Source of the DNA: an uncultured Erythrobacter sp.
GTDB lineage: Bacteria; Pseudomonadota; Alphaproteobacteria; Sphingomonadales; Sphingomonadaceae
Assembly (NCBI GenBank): GCA_947488755.1
Contig: CANLAD010000001.1
Location: forward strand, 3,141,779 to 3,205,778
Length of the DNA stretch: 64,000 nucleotides
Reading direction: 5' to 3'
Shown: in pieces, positions 8,266-18,108 of the stretch
Position numbering within the stretch: position 1 is the first letter of the stretch
How the letters are laid out: every line of letters begins with the position of its first letter
Position numbers and translations under genes: made by a program
Notes under the pieces: generated by a model
What the model saw: the letters and a program-made list of their open reading frames with translations, nothing else
What the model was told of the DNA's origin: nothing
Database searches by the model: none

Positions 8266-9774
8266 TTACTCCGCCGCTTCGAGCTGGTCCTGCGTGTTGC
8301 TTGCCCCGGCGTCGGCGCGGCGGAACGTCAGAATGCCATCATCGACCGGATCGTCCTGCATCCGCTTGCGGTCGATCAGATATTCCTGATTCAGGCGCCA
8401 GGGGTATTCGACCGAGTTTCTCGGCATGATGTGCTTGCCGCGCTGAATGTAGCCGCTGGAGAAATCGAACACGTCGTCCTCCTCGATCGCCGCTTCTCCC
8501 TCGGGCGTCAGGATCGGCACCGCGATGTCGGTATCGGTTTCGCGCATCCGGTTCAGCACGCGGCACACAAAATCCGAATTGATATCCGCCCTCAGGGTCC
8601 AGCTCGCATTGAGATAGCCGAACACGACCGCCAGGTTCGGCAGATTCGAGAACATGCAGCCCTTATAATAGAAGCGTTCGTGGAATTCGACCGGCGCGCC
8701 GTCCACGCTGATCGCGATCTTGCCAGCCACGGCAAGTTTCAGGCCGGTCGCGGTGATGACGATGTCGGCTTCGATGAACTCGCCCGATTTCAGCCGCACG
8801 CCGCCCTTTTCGAAGGCCGCGATATGACCGGTCACGATGTCGGCGCGATCCGCCTTCATGGCATCGAACAGATCATTGTCCGGCACCAGACACAGGCGCT
8901 GTTCCCAAGGATTATAGGGCGGCGTGAAGCTGTCCTTGTCGTAATCGGAGCCGAGGGCATTCTCGATCCGCTTGTAGAGCGAATCCTTGACCTTGTCCGG
9001 CTTGTCGCGGGCCATCTTGAACGAATAGTCCTGCATCCAGATATTCTTTGCGCGCGTCAGCTTGTAGGCGAGCTTTCCAGGCAAGATCTTCCGCAGCAGA
9101 TTGGCAATCCGATCCTTCGCGGGTCGCGAGAACATCCAGGTCGGCGTGCGCTGGAGCATCGTGACCTTCGCGGCTTTCTCGGCCATTGAGGGGACGATCG
9201 TAACAGCCGTTGCGCCTGATCCGATGACCACCACTTTCTTGCCCTCGTAATCGAGATCTTCGGGCCAGAATTGCGGGTGGATCACCTGCCCCTCGAACTC
9301 GCCGAAATCGAAGCCGGGATCGTAGGGCTCGTCGTAATCGTAATAGCCCGAGCCGAGATACAGGAAATTCGCAGTCATCCGCGTGCGCGAGCCGTCTTCC
9401 AGCTCCATTTCGACATGCCAGCGCGCTTCGTCCTCGCGGAAATCGGCGGAGATGACCTTGTGACCAAAGCGGATATGCTTGCGGATCCCGCGCTCATCGA
9501 CGATCCGGTCGAGATAATCGAGGATCGCGGGCGCATCGGCGATGCTCTTTTCGTGGGTCCAGGGCTCAAAGTCGAACCCGAGCGTGTGCATGTCGCTGTC
9601 CGACCTGATGCCGGGATAGCGGAACAGATCCCAAGTGCCGCCCAGATTGTCCCGCCGCTCAACGATGGCGTAGGAATGCGACGGGGCCTTCATCTGCATA
9701 TGCGCCGCCATGCCGATGCCGGATATCCCGGCACCCACGATCAGAACGTCGACGTCGGGTGGGCTCGCTAGCAT
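8266..9774 (-). CDS. Flavin-containing monooxygenase, Baeyer-Villiger type
   Basis: The 502-residue enzyme has the FAD motif LIVGAGISGIGMAAHMQ at the N-terminus, the Baeyer-Villiger fingerprint FxGxxxHxxxW (FEGQVIHPQFWPE) near residue 160, and the NADPH-binding motif VVVIGSGATAVTIVPSM just after it. These three in this order define class B flavin monooxygenases. They insert oxygen into ketones or oxidise heteroatoms using NADPH and O2. Substrate cannot be read from the sequence; the family in sphingomonads and mycobacteria often acts on cyclic or steroid-like ketones. It is transcribed divergently from a TonB receptor, with 114 bp between the starts. Confidence 0.9.
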   Translation of the reverse strand: MLASPPDVDVLIVGAGISGIGMAAHMQMKAPSHSYAIVERRDNLGGTWDLFRYPGIRSDSDMHTLGFDFEPWTHEKSIADAPAILDYLDRIVDERGIRKHIRFGHKVISADFREDEARWHVEMELEDGSRTRMTANFLYLGSGYYDYDEPYDPGFDFGEFEGQVIHPQFWPEDLDYEGKKVVVIGSGATAVTIVPSMAEKAAKVTMLQRTPTWMFSRPAKDRIANLLRKILPGKLAYKLTRAKNIWMQDYSFKMARDKPDKVKDSLYKRIENALGSDYDKDSFTPPYNPWEQRLCLVPDNDLFDAMKADRADIVTGHIAAFEKGGVRLKSGEFIEADIVITATGLKLAVAGKIAISVDGAPVEFHERFYYKGCMFSNLPNLAVVFGYLNASWTLRADINSDFVCRVLNRMRETDTDIAVPILTPEGEAAIEEDDVFDFSSGYIQRGKHIMPRNSVEYPWRLNQEYLIDRKRMQDDPVDDGILTFRRADAGASNTQDQLEAAE

Positions 9775-9888
9775 AGGTCTCTCTTCCTCTCTTCCGGCGC
9801 AATAGAACCACAGGGCGGCACGAAAAGCGAGTCACGATGGCAAATTGCAACTGACTTCATCCGCGGCAGTGTCTAGGGCGCGTGACCC

Positions 9889-11922
9889 ATGATAACCCGC
9901 ATTCGCTCCATCGCATCGCTTCCGGCCATAGCCGCTGTTCTCCTCGCAACACCGGTCAGCGCGCAGGATGGCGAGCCGGAAGGCGGCGACGAGGCCGAGA
10001 TCGTCGTCACCGGTGAAGGGCTTGAGCCTGCGCTTTCCAACATCGTCTATTCGACCACGGTGCTGGACCGCGACCTGATCGTCTCGAGCGGTTCGGGCCG
10101 GATAGAAGATGTGCTCTCCAACATTGCGGGCTTCCAGCAATTCCGACGCTCCGACAGCCGCTCATCCAACCCGAGCGCGCAAGGCGTCACGCTGCGCGCG
10201 TTGGGCGGCAATGCGACCAGCCGCGCGCTGGTGCTGCTAGATGGCGTGCCGATCGCCGATCCGTTCTTCGGCTATATCCCTTTCACGGCAATCACGCCCG
10301 AAACGCTCTCGCGCATCCGGGTCACACGCGGGGGCGGCTCGGGACCGTTCGGCGCGGGCGCATTGGCGGGAACGATAGAGCTCGAAAGCGCAGATGCGGC
10401 AACGCTCGGCCCGGCGCAGGCGAGCCTGCTTGCCAATGATCGCGGCGGGACCGAAGCGAGCGCTGCGCTGGCGCAAGAGCTGGGCGCCGGGTTCGGGATC
10501 GTCAGCGGGCGGTGGGATCGCGGCCCGGGCTTCTTTACGACGCCCGATGATCAGCGTGTGCCCGCCAGCGCCAAGTCGGAGTTCGATAGCTGGCAGATCG
10601 GCATTCGCGCGGTCGCTCCGCTCTCGAACGAAATTGAATTGCAGGCAAGCGGCCGGGTGTTCGACGATCAGCGCACGCTGCGCTTCGACGGCGCGAATTC
10701 GACCAGCGAAGGGCAGGATGCGAGCCTGCGGATCGTGGGGCGCGGCGCATGGGCGTTCGATGCCCTCGGCTACGTCCAGGCGCGCAATTTTTCGAATGTC
10801 GTAATCAGCTCCACGCGCTTCACCCGGGTTCTCGACCAGCGCAACACGCCCTCTACCGGGCTGGGCGGCAAGATCGAGCTGCGTCCGCCGGTGGCCGAAG
10901 GGCATGAGTTGCGCATCGGCGCGGACTATCGCCATGCGGACGGTGAATTGCAGGAAGAGGCTTTTAGCGCCTTCACCGGCGCGTTGCGTGAGCGCCGCAG
11001 AGCAGGAGGCAGCAACAGCAATCTCGGCCTGTTTGTCGAGGATGACTGGCAGATCGGGCCGTTGCTTCTAACCGGCGGACTACGCGCCGATCGCACCCGC
11101 ATCGCCGACGGGTTCTTCCGCGCAGTGGACGCAAGCGGCGAGGTGGTGAGCGAAACGATCGCGGATGATCGGTCCGATTGGGCGTTGAGCTACCGCGCGG
11201 GCGCGTCCTTCTATGCCACCCGGCGGCTCGACCTGCGCGCCGCGCTTTATTCAGGATTGCGCCTTCCCACGCTCAACGAGCTTTACCGACCTTTCGTGGT
11301 CTTCCCGATCGTGACGCAGGCCAACGCCGCGCTTGAAAACGAGCGGCTCGAAGGCTTCGAGATCGGGCTGAACTGGCAGCCGGTCAACGCACTGGTCGTC
11401 TCGCTCACCGCCTTCGACAACGAAGTCGAAAATGCCATCGCGAACGTGACGCTGAAAGAGAACCTGCGCCAGCGCCGCAATCTGCCCGCAATCGATGCGC
11501 GCGGGATCGAGGGGGCGATTGCTGGCCAGGTCGGCAAGATCAGCCTCGACGCATCGCTCGCTTATACCGATGCGGAGATCGTCGGGGAGGGGCCATCGCT
11601 GGCGCTCGATGGCAACCGCCCGCCGCAAACACCGGAATTCTCCGCCTCCGCAACGCTCGCCTGGGAGCCGTCGGAAGGATGGCGGCTGGCGTCTACGCTG
11701 CGTCATGTCGGCGCACAGTTCGAGGATGATCTGGAAACGGATGTACTGCCTGCTGCGACCACGCTCGACCTGTTTGCGCAGGTTCCGGTTGCTGAGGATT
11801 TCTCCATCGTCGCTCGCGCGGAGAATGTATTCGACGAGGAAATCGTTACGCGCAATGCGCGAGGCGCGATCGATCTGGGCGTTCCGCAAACCTTCTGGCT
11901 GGGCTTTCGCTACGGCATCTGA
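9889..11922 (+). CDS. TonB-dependent outer-membrane receptor (677 aa)
   Basis: A signal peptide (MITRIRSIASLPAIAAVLLATPVSAQ) precedes a plug domain with SGSGRIEDVLSNIAGFQQF, the RALVLLDGVPIADPFFGYIPF loop and IRVTRGGGSGPFGAGALAGTIELES. A beta-barrel follows, ending FWLGFRYGI with the expected C-terminal aromatic pattern. The TonB box is probably the EIVVTGEG segment near residue 40. At 677 residues it is of BtuB/catecholate-receptor size. Such receptors import scarce large nutrients across the outer membrane with energy from TonB-ExbBD. Ligand unknown; no Fur box was seen upstream. A second receptor follows on the same strand after about 210 bp. Confidence 0.9.
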   Translation: MITRIRSIASLPAIAAVLLATPVSAQDGEPEGGDEAEIVVTGEGLEPALSNIVYSTTVLDRDLIVSSGSGRIEDVLSNIAGFQQFRRSDSRSSNPSAQGVTLRALGGNATSRALVLLDGVPIADPFFGYIPFTAITPETLSRIRVTRGGGSGPFGAGALAGTIELESADAATLGPAQASLLANDRGGTEASAALAQELGAGFGIVSGRWDRGPGFFTTPDDQRVPASAKSEFDSWQIGIRAVAPLSNEIELQASGRVFDDQRTLRFDGANSTSEGQDASLRIVGRGAWAFDALGYVQARNFSNVVISSTRFTRVLDQRNTPSTGLGGKIELRPPVAEGHELRIGADYRHADGELQEEAFSAFTGALRERRRAGGSNSNLGLFVEDDWQIGPLLLTGGLRADRTRIADGFFRAVDASGEVVSETIADDRSDWALSYRAGASFYATRRLDLRAALYSGLRLPTLNELYRPFVVFPIVTQANAALENERLEGFEIGLNWQPVNALVVSLTAFDNEVENAIANVTLKENLRQRRNLPAIDARGIEGAIAGQVGKISLDASLAYTDAEIVGEGPSLALDGNRPPQTPEFSASATLAWEPSEGWRLASTLRHVGAQFEDDLETDVLPAATTLDLFAQVPVAEDFSIVARAENVFDEEIVTRNARGAIDLGVPQTFWLGFRYGI

Positions 11923-12134
11923 CCCCCATGGCTATCGTTCGCAGAAGCAACATTCTGGCAGCGTGAGCGACGTTTGCGCATCAATGGTGCGATGCAGCAC
12001 AACATGTGGCATTTTTGCTACAACAGCGGATTAACGTAACCCGCGCTCTTGTGGGCCGTCAAAGCCTTGATAGTCTCTCATCGACAAGCGAACCACACCG
12101 GCAAAAGTCGGGTGGCCCTGTGGAGAGGACATCT

Positions 12135-14726
12135 ATGACACGCAAGTTCGCAAGCTTCGCGGCCGGCCTCATGGCCTGCAGCGCATTCACAAGTCCGGCC
12201 ATCGCCCAAACCGCGGAGGCGCTGGATGACGAGGGGCAGACAACGCTGTCACCGGATCCCGATGACAGTGTGATCATCGTGACCGCGACGAGGCGCGCGC
12301 AGGACGTTCAGGACATTCCCATCGCCGTGACCGCGGTCAGCCCGCAGCAGCTTGAGAACCAGGGCGTCGACAACATTCAGGAAGTGACCTCGGTTGCGCC
12401 GAGTTTCACCTCCAGTCAGGCGCAGGTCGCCTCGGGCTCGGTCGTACTGCGCATTCGCGGGGTCGGAACGACCTCGAACAACATCGGCTTTGAAAGCGCA
12501 GTCGGCATTTTCATTGACGGCGCATACCAATCACGGCCCGGCGTGGCGTTGAACGAGTTCGTCGATATCGAGCGCGTCGAAGTTCTGCGCGGACCGCAAG
12601 GCACATTGTTCGGGCGCAACACGTCGGCGGGCGCGCTTAACATCACCACACGTCGCCCCGACGTGACCGAATTTGCAGGCTTCGCCAATGCCTCTTACGG
12701 CAATTTCGACGAGATCAGCGTCCAGGGTGCGCTAAACGCACCGATTATCGAAGACACGCTCGCCGTGCGTCTTACGGGGGCTTATCGGGAGCGGGATGGT
12801 TTCATCACACTCGTGGATGGCGATGGAACGCCTTTCGATGACAGCAACGATGTCGATCAGTATCTGATCCGCGGGCAGATCGGGTGGGATACCGATAGCG
12901 GCCTGCGCGGCCGCATCATTGCCGACTTCTCGAAGAACCAGTCGAGTTGTTGCAGCCCGATCGAACTGTATCAATCGCCGCTTGTGACCGGGGGTGCCTA
13001 TGCCGCCGTCGGACTCGGGGCCACCGGGGGCAATGGGCAATCGGTCGTATCGACCAACCCCTTCGGCCAGGCTGAGTTCAGGGAGGCTCTCGACAATCGG
13101 GAAGCTTCCGCAAATTTCGCGCCTGTCGCGGATATCGAGAATTACGGCATAACCGGCGAAGTTGAATTTCCGCTATCTGATAACGCCGATCTCATCTTCA
13201 TCGGATCGTATCGCAAATTCGATTCCTTCGAGTTCTACGATTCCGACTTCACTGCGCTCGATATCTTCAATGTCGATATCAACGCCGAGATCGAGACCTA
13301 CACGGCGGAACTCCGCTTGCAGGGCGAGGCGTTTGACGGTTCTCTCAATTATGTGATCGGCGGGTTCTATTCCGACGAGCAGATCGACCAGTCGGTCGGG
13401 TTTGAGCTGGGTTCGGAATATGACCAGAATGTCGGCGCCATCTTCGGCGGCTTGGCGGGGCCGACGCCATTGCAGACCTTTACCAGCATTCTCGATCCAG
13501 ATGGAGTGGGTGTGGATCCCGACGGGACACGCTCGGTCAACCGCTTCCAGCAAAGCGCGCAAAGCTATTCGATCTTCACCAACAACACGCTGGAAATCGT
13601 CGACGGGCTCGAATTCACGGTCGGCGCGCGCTATTCCTGGGAGGAAAAAGAGGGCGGCTTCACGCAAACGTCGAACAACAACGAGGTTTGCCCGGCGATC
13701 CTCCAGGCTATTGGCGGAGGCGTCGTCCCGGCGGCCCTTTCTGATGGGCTGTTCGCGCTTGGCTGCTTCGGTTTTACCGCTCCGGCCGATCTGCCAGAGG
13801 CCGCAGCCCTGCCGCTGGTGCGCACGTTCCAGGACGAGTTCAGCGACGAAGAGCTGATCTACACGGTGAACCTCGGTTATTCGTTTGCCGCTCCGGTCAA
13901 CGTCTATGCAAGCTTCACGCATGGCTACAAGGCGGGCGGTCTCAACCTCGACACCACGGCTGCGGTCGGCGGGGCCGATCCGACGTTCCTGTCCGAAGAA
14001 GTCGATGCCTACGAAATCGGTCTGAAGAGCCGCTTCCTCGACAATGCGGTCACTTTCAACGTCGCCGCGTTCTACGAAGAGTTCTCCAACTTTCAGGTTC
14101 TCGAGTTCACCGGAACCGCGTTCCAGACGTTCAACGTGCCAAAGGCGGAATCGCGCGGGGTCGAGATCGAAAGCATCATTCGCCCCAACAGCGAGCTGAC
14201 TTTCAACGCATCGACGACGATCCTCGAGGCGAGCTATCCGGACGACTGCGCGGGCGATCAAACGAGCGTGCAGGTCGCATCGCTGTGCGGCTTCGATCTG
14301 ACCAATGCGCCGCAGGTCATCGCCATTTTCGGCGGCATGTGGGAAAAGCCGATCAACGCGTCGACCGAATTCTTCCTCGCCGGGCAAATCCGGCTGGAAG
14401 GCGATCAGCGCACCTCGACACAGGCGATCGTGCCGCCGAGCCAGGCTCAGATCGACGCAGCCGGAAGCTTGCAGGCGGCCATCGATGCGGCTCCGCTGAT
14501 CATCGGCGATGTCCAGGACGGGCAGGAATTCATCAATCTGCGCGCTGGCCTGAGGTTCTTCGACGATCAGTTCGCGGTCGAGGGCTTCGTCAACAATCTC
14601 ACCGACAACGTCGTGCGCGGCGTGACATTCAACACGACGCTGCGCGGCTCCGGAGCCGCCAATTCACGCTCGGCTTTCTCGCTTCAGCCGCGGACCTATG
14701 GCGTGACAGTGCGGGCCAAGTTCTAA
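12135..14726 (+). CDS. TonB-dependent outer-membrane receptor (863 aa)
   Basis: The start was placed at the ATG that gives a clean signal peptide (MTRKFASFAAGLMACSAFTS, cleavage near AIAQ); GGAGAGG lies upstream. The plug carries DVQDIPIAVTAVSPQQLENQ and ERVEVLRGPQGTLFGRNTSAGALN, the pattern of the large sphingomonad receptor family, with a probable TonB box SVIIVTATRR. The barrel ends YGVTVRAKF. Members of this family import varied substrates, including plant and aromatic compounds, so the ligand cannot be inferred. A bidirectional terminator follows directly. Confidence 0.92.
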   Translation: MTRKFASFAAGLMACSAFTSPAIAQTAEALDDEGQTTLSPDPDDSVIIVTATRRAQDVQDIPIAVTAVSPQQLENQGVDNIQEVTSVAPSFTSSQAQVASGSVVLRIRGVGTTSNNIGFESAVGIFIDGAYQSRPGVALNEFVDIERVEVLRGPQGTLFGRNTSAGALNITTRRPDVTEFAGFANASYGNFDEISVQGALNAPIIEDTLAVRLTGAYRERDGFITLVDGDGTPFDDSNDVDQYLIRGQIGWDTDSGLRGRIIADFSKNQSSCCSPIELYQSPLVTGGAYAAVGLGATGGNGQSVVSTNPFGQAEFREALDNREASANFAPVADIENYGITGEVEFPLSDNADLIFIGSYRKFDSFEFYDSDFTALDIFNVDINAEIETYTAELRLQGEAFDGSLNYVIGGFYSDEQIDQSVGFELGSEYDQNVGAIFGGLAGPTPLQTFTSILDPDGVGVDPDGTRSVNRFQQSAQSYSIFTNNTLEIVDGLEFTVGARYSWEEKEGGFTQTSNNNEVCPAILQAIGGGVVPAALSDGLFALGCFGFTAPADLPEAAALPLVRTFQDEFSDEELIYTVNLGYSFAAPVNVYASFTHGYKAGGLNLDTTAAVGGADPTFLSEEVDAYEIGLKSRFLDNAVTFNVAAFYEEFSNFQVLEFTGTAFQTFNVPKAESRGVEIESIIRPNSELTFNASTTILEASYPDDCAGDQTSVQVASLCGFDLTNAPQVIAIFGGMWEKPINASTEFFLAGQIRLEGDQRTSTQAIVPPSQAQIDAAGSLQAAIDAAPLIIGDVQDGQEFINLRAGLRFFDDQFAVEGFVNNLTDNVVRGVTFNTTLRGSGAANSRSAFSLQPRTYGVTVRAKF

Positions 14727-14743
14727 ACAGGGGTTCGTCACCG

Positions 14744-14782
14744 AAAAAGGGCGGCTCGGTTCGACCGAGCCGCCCTTTTTTT
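14744..14782. terminator. Bidirectional intrinsic terminator
   Basis: AAAAAGGGCGGCTCGGT and its complement form a GC-rich stem with a TCGA-type loop, bounded by an A-run on the left and a T-run (TTTTTTT) on the right. It works for both the plus-strand receptor gene and the minus-strand acyl-CoA dehydrogenase gene that converge here. Confidence 0.9.
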
Positions 14783-14802
14783 GGCGCGCGGGGCGTGTCC
14801 CC

Positions 14803-15966
14803 TTACATCGAACGCGCGATCAGCATCTTCATGATCTCGTTCGATCCGCCGTAGATGCGCGCGATGCGGGTGTCGCGATACATCCGCGCGATGGCGTAAT
14901 CGTTGATGTAGCCGGCGCCGCCGTGGAATTGCAGGCATTTGTCGACGACCTCGCTTTGCAGCTCGGTCACCCAGTATTTGGCCATGCTGGCGGTAGGCAC
15001 ATCGAGCTTGCCTTCGAGCAGCTTCGCGATGCAATCGTTGACGAAAACCCGCGCCGCCGTGCCGCGCGCCTTGAGGTCGGCGAGCACGAATTGCGTGTTC
15101 TGAAAGTCCCAGATCGTCTTGCCGAACGCCTTGCGCTGCTTGACGTATTCGACCGTCACGTCGAGCGCCTTCTCGATTCCCGTCATGGCACCCATTGCGA
15201 TGACGAGGCGTTCCTGCGGCAGCTCGCCCATCAGCTGGTAGAAGCCCTTGCCCTCCTCGCCGCCAAGCACGTTGTCGGCGGGGATGAAGACATCGTCGAA
15301 GAACAGCTCGGAGGTGTCTTGTGCATCCAGCCCGATCTTGTCGAGCTTCTTGCCACGCTCGAATCCTTCGGCGCCTTCGGTCTCCAGCAGCATCAGCGAT
15401 ATGCCCTTGGCGCCCTCGCTCGGGTCGGTCTTGGCGACGACGATGATGAAGTCGGCGGTCTGCCCGTTCGAAATCCAGGTCTTCGACCCGTTGAGCTTGT
15501 AGCCGTTCCCGTCTTTGAGCGCCGTTGTCTTGATGCTTTGCAGGTCGGAGCCCGCATCCGGTTCGCTCATCGCGATGGCGCTGACCAGTTCGCCGGTGAC
15601 GAGCTTTGGCAGGTATTTCTGCTTTTGCTCCTCGGTCCCGTGGCGCACGAGATAAGGCAGGATGATCGTGTTGTGCAGGCTCGCGGCGAAGCCTTCGACA
15701 CCGTGCTTGGCTTGCTGGTCGATGACGACCATGTCGTGTCGGAAATCACCGCCATGGCCGCCATATTCCTCGGGCACCGAGACGCCGAGCAGGCCCGCTT
15801 CGCCGGCTTCGTTCCAGAATTCGCGCTCGACCTGCCCGTCCTCGCGCCATTTCTCGATACGCTTTGGCGGCGCCTTGTCCTGATAGAATTTGCCCACGGC
15901 ATCGGCGAAGATCGCTATCTCTTCGTCTTCCATAAATTCGGGCTGCGGAACGTCGATAACGGGCAT
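14803..15966 (-). CDS. Acyl-CoA dehydrogenase
   Basis: The 387-residue flavoenzyme introduces the alpha-beta double bond in acyl-CoA. Signatures are EYGGHGGDFRHDMVVIDQ, the FAD-contacting AIAMSEPDAGSDLQSIKT segment, and the C-terminal QFHGGAGYINDYAIARMYRD followed by IARIYGGSNEIMKMLIARSM. The start MPVIDVPQPEFMED follows GGAAGGGGAAG; upstream in-frame ATGs lie inside the preceding gene. It begins 1 bp after the stop of the enoyl-CoA hydratase gene, so the two are certainly one operon and catalyse successive beta-oxidation steps. Chain-length preference is not evident. Confidence 0.95.
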   Translation of the reverse strand: MPVIDVPQPEFMEDEEIAIFADAVGKFYQDKAPPKRIEKWREDGQVEREFWNEAGEAGLLGVSVPEEYGGHGGDFRHDMVVIDQQAKHGVEGFAASLHNTIILPYLVRHGTEEQKQKYLPKLVTGELVSAIAMSEPDAGSDLQSIKTTALKDGNGYKLNGSKTWISNGQTADFIIVVAKTDPSEGAKGISLMLLETEGAEGFERGKKLDKIGLDAQDTSELFFDDVFIPADNVLGGEEGKGFYQLMGELPQERLVIAMGAMTGIEKALDVTVEYVKQRKAFGKTIWDFQNTQFVLADLKARGTAARVFVNDCIAKLLEGKLDVPTASMAKYWVTELQSEVVDKCLQFHGGAGYINDYAIARMYRDTRIARIYGGSNEIMKMLIARSM

Positions 15967-15967
15967 A

Positions 15968-16729
15968 TTACTTCCCCTTCCAATTCGGGGCGCGCTTCTC
16001 GGCGAACGCGGCCGCACCTTCGCGCGCATCTTCGGATACGAAGACCGGCGCGATCAGCTGCGCCTGTTTTTCGTAGCGTTCGTCCATGTCCCAGCCGCGT
16101 GATTCCTTCATCACCTGCTTGGACACCTTGACGGCGAGCGGGCCGTTGGCCGCGATCCTGGCAGCGAGGGTCTTTGCCCCCTCCAATGCCGGACCCTCGA
16201 CCACCTCGTTGATGAGGCCAAGCTCGTAAGCACGCGCAGCGTCGATGAAGTCGCCGGTCAGCGCCAGTTCCATCGCGATGCGTTCGGGGATCTGGTCGGG
16301 CAGCATCATCACGCCGCCCGCCGCTGCGACCAGGCCGCGCTTGGCTTCGGGAATGCCGAATTTCGCGTCCTTGTTCGCGACCACGAGGTCGCAGGCGATC
16401 ATCAGTTCGAGCCCGCCCGCAAGCGCATAGCCCTCGACCGCCGCGATCAGCGGTTTGGCGGGCGGCGCCTGTACGACGCCGCCAAATCCGCGTCCCTCGA
16501 CCGTCGGGCTTTCGCCGCGCAGAAAGCCCTTCAGGTCCATGCCCGAACAGAACGTCCCACCTGCACCGGTCAGGATGCCGACGCGCAGATCGTCCTCGCT
16601 GTCGAGCCGGTCCATCGCCGCGGCGATCCCTTCGGCGGCGGCCTTGGACATCGCATTCTTGGCTTCGGGTCGGTTGATCGTGACGATCAGGACACCGTCT
16701 TCAATTTGGGTCAGGACTTCTTCGCTCAC
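15968..16729 (-). CDS. Enoyl-CoA hydratase/isomerase family protein
   Basis: The 253-residue protein has the crotonase fold signatures: TINRPEAKNAMSKAAAEGIA, the oxyanion-hole segment TFCSGMDLKGF, and PLIAAVEGYALAGGLELMIACDLVVA. The region GIPEAKRGLVAAAGGVMMLP corresponds to the active-site helix, where many hydratases have two glutamates; only the PEAKRG glutamate is evident, so hydratase, isomerase or another crotonase activity are all possible. It is the first gene of a two-gene operon with acyl-CoA dehydrogenase and is divergent from the thiolase gene, with a shared 110-bp promoter region. Confidence 0.92.
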   Translation of the reverse strand: MSEEVLTQIEDGVLIVTINRPEAKNAMSKAAAEGIAAAMDRLDSEDDLRVGILTGAGGTFCSGMDLKGFLRGESPTVEGRGFGGVVQAPPAKPLIAAVEGYALAGGLELMIACDLVVANKDAKFGIPEAKRGLVAAAGGVMMLPDQIPERIAMELALTGDFIDAARAYELGLINEVVEGPALEGAKTLAARIAANGPLAVKVSKQVMKESRGWDMDERYEKQAQLIAPVFVSEDAREGAAAFAEKRAPNWKGK

Positions 16730-16839
16730 AGGCTCTCACTCCCCATTTTCATTAGCAACTGAATTCTTGTGCGAGTGGTGCAGGGGCCTTACGAATACGT
16801 CAACTGCAAGTTTCGCAAAAACGAGAGAGGATCATCCCC

Positions 16840-18108
16840 ATGGCAGAGGCATATATCATCGACGCAGTGCGCACCCCGCGCGGGATCGGCAAGCAGGGCA
16901 AAGGCGCGCTGGCGGAACAGCATCCGCAACATCTCGCCGCAACGGTGCTGAAGGCGATTGCCGAGCGCAACGATCTCGACACCAGCACCATTGACGACGT
17001 AATCTGGTCGGTGTCGACGCAGGACGGGATGCAGTCAGGCGATCTGGGGCGCATGGCCGCGCTTGATGCGGGCTATGACATCACGTCGAGCGGGACGACG
17101 CTGGACCGGTTCTGCGGCGGCGGCATCACCAGCGTCAGCCTCGCCGCGGCGCAGGTGATGAGCGGGATGGAGGATTGCGTTGTCGCCGGAGGCACCGAGA
17201 TGATGAGCCTCACCGGTGCGATGGCCAAGGAAAAGATGCAGGCCGGGATCAAGCCCCCGATGATGGGCAGCTATAACGAGCGGCTCCAGCGCGTGCATCC
17301 GCAATCGCATCAGGGCGTGTGCGGCGATGCGATCGCGACGATCGAGGGCTTCACGCGAGAGGAGCTGGACGAGGTCGGCTATCGCTCACAGCAGCGCGCC
17401 GCCGAAGCTATTGGGGAGGGTCGGTTCGACAAGTCGGTCGTCCCGGTGGTCACCGATGATGGCACCGTGGTGCTCGACCGCGAGGAATATCCGCGTCCGC
17501 AAACCACCAAGGAAGACCTTGCCAAGCTCGAACCGGCCTTCACCAAGATTGCGGACGTTCCGCTCGATAAGGACGGGACTACCTTTCGCGGGCTGGTCAA
17601 TCAGAAATACCCGGACGTCGAGATCGAGCATTTCCACCATGCGGGCAATTCGTCCGGCGTGGTCGATGGTGCGGCGGCGGTGCTGGTCACGAGCAAGGAC
17701 TACGCGCAGAAACACGGGCTGAAGCCGCGAGCGCGGATCGTCGCGACGGCGAATATGGGCGATGATCCTACGTTGATGCTGAATGCGCCGGTTCCGGCAG
17801 CGAAGAAGGTGCTCGAAAAGGCGGGGCTGACTTTGGACGACATCGACCTGTTCGAGATCAACGAGGCGTTCGCGGTGGTCGCCGCCAAGTTCGTGCGCGA
17901 TCTCGGGCTCGACTGGGACAAGGTCAACGTCAATGGCGGCTCGATCGCGCTGGGCCATCCGATCGGCGCGACCGGCTCTATCCTGATCGGCACGATCGTG
18001 GACGAGCTGGAGCGGCGGGGCCTCAAGCGCGGGCTGGTGACGATGTGCGCTGCGGGCGGCATGGCACCGGCGATCATCGTTGAGCGGGTCGACGATTTTG
18101 TCGACTGA
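16840..18108 (+). CDS. Acetyl-CoA C-acyltransferase (thiolase)
   Basis: The 422-residue enzyme cleaves 3-ketoacyl-CoA or condenses acyl-CoAs. The nucleophilic cysteine is in TTLDRFCGGGITSVSLAA (about residue 92). The two other active-site motifs are NGGSIALGHPIGATGSI (histidine) and VTMCAAGGMAPAIIVE (acid/base cysteine). The start MAEAYIIDAVRTPRG is typical. It is divergent from the hydratase/dehydrogenase operon, so the four genes together form a beta-oxidation set. A thiolase-like gene overlaps its 3' end. Confidence 0.95.
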   Translation: MAEAYIIDAVRTPRGIGKQGKGALAEQHPQHLAATVLKAIAERNDLDTSTIDDVIWSVSTQDGMQSGDLGRMAALDAGYDITSSGTTLDRFCGGGITSVSLAAAQVMSGMEDCVVAGGTEMMSLTGAMAKEKMQAGIKPPMMGSYNERLQRVHPQSHQGVCGDAIATIEGFTREELDEVGYRSQQRAAEAIGEGRFDKSVVPVVTDDGTVVLDREEYPRPQTTKEDLAKLEPAFTKIADVPLDKDGTTFRGLVNQKYPDVEIEHFHHAGNSSGVVDGAAAVLVTSKDYAQKHGLKPRARIVATANMGDDPTLMLNAPVPAAKKVLEKAGLTLDDIDLFEINEAFAVVAAKFVRDLGLDWDKVNVNGGSIALGHPIGATGSILIGTIVDELERRGLKRGLVTMCAAGGMAPAIIVERVDDFVD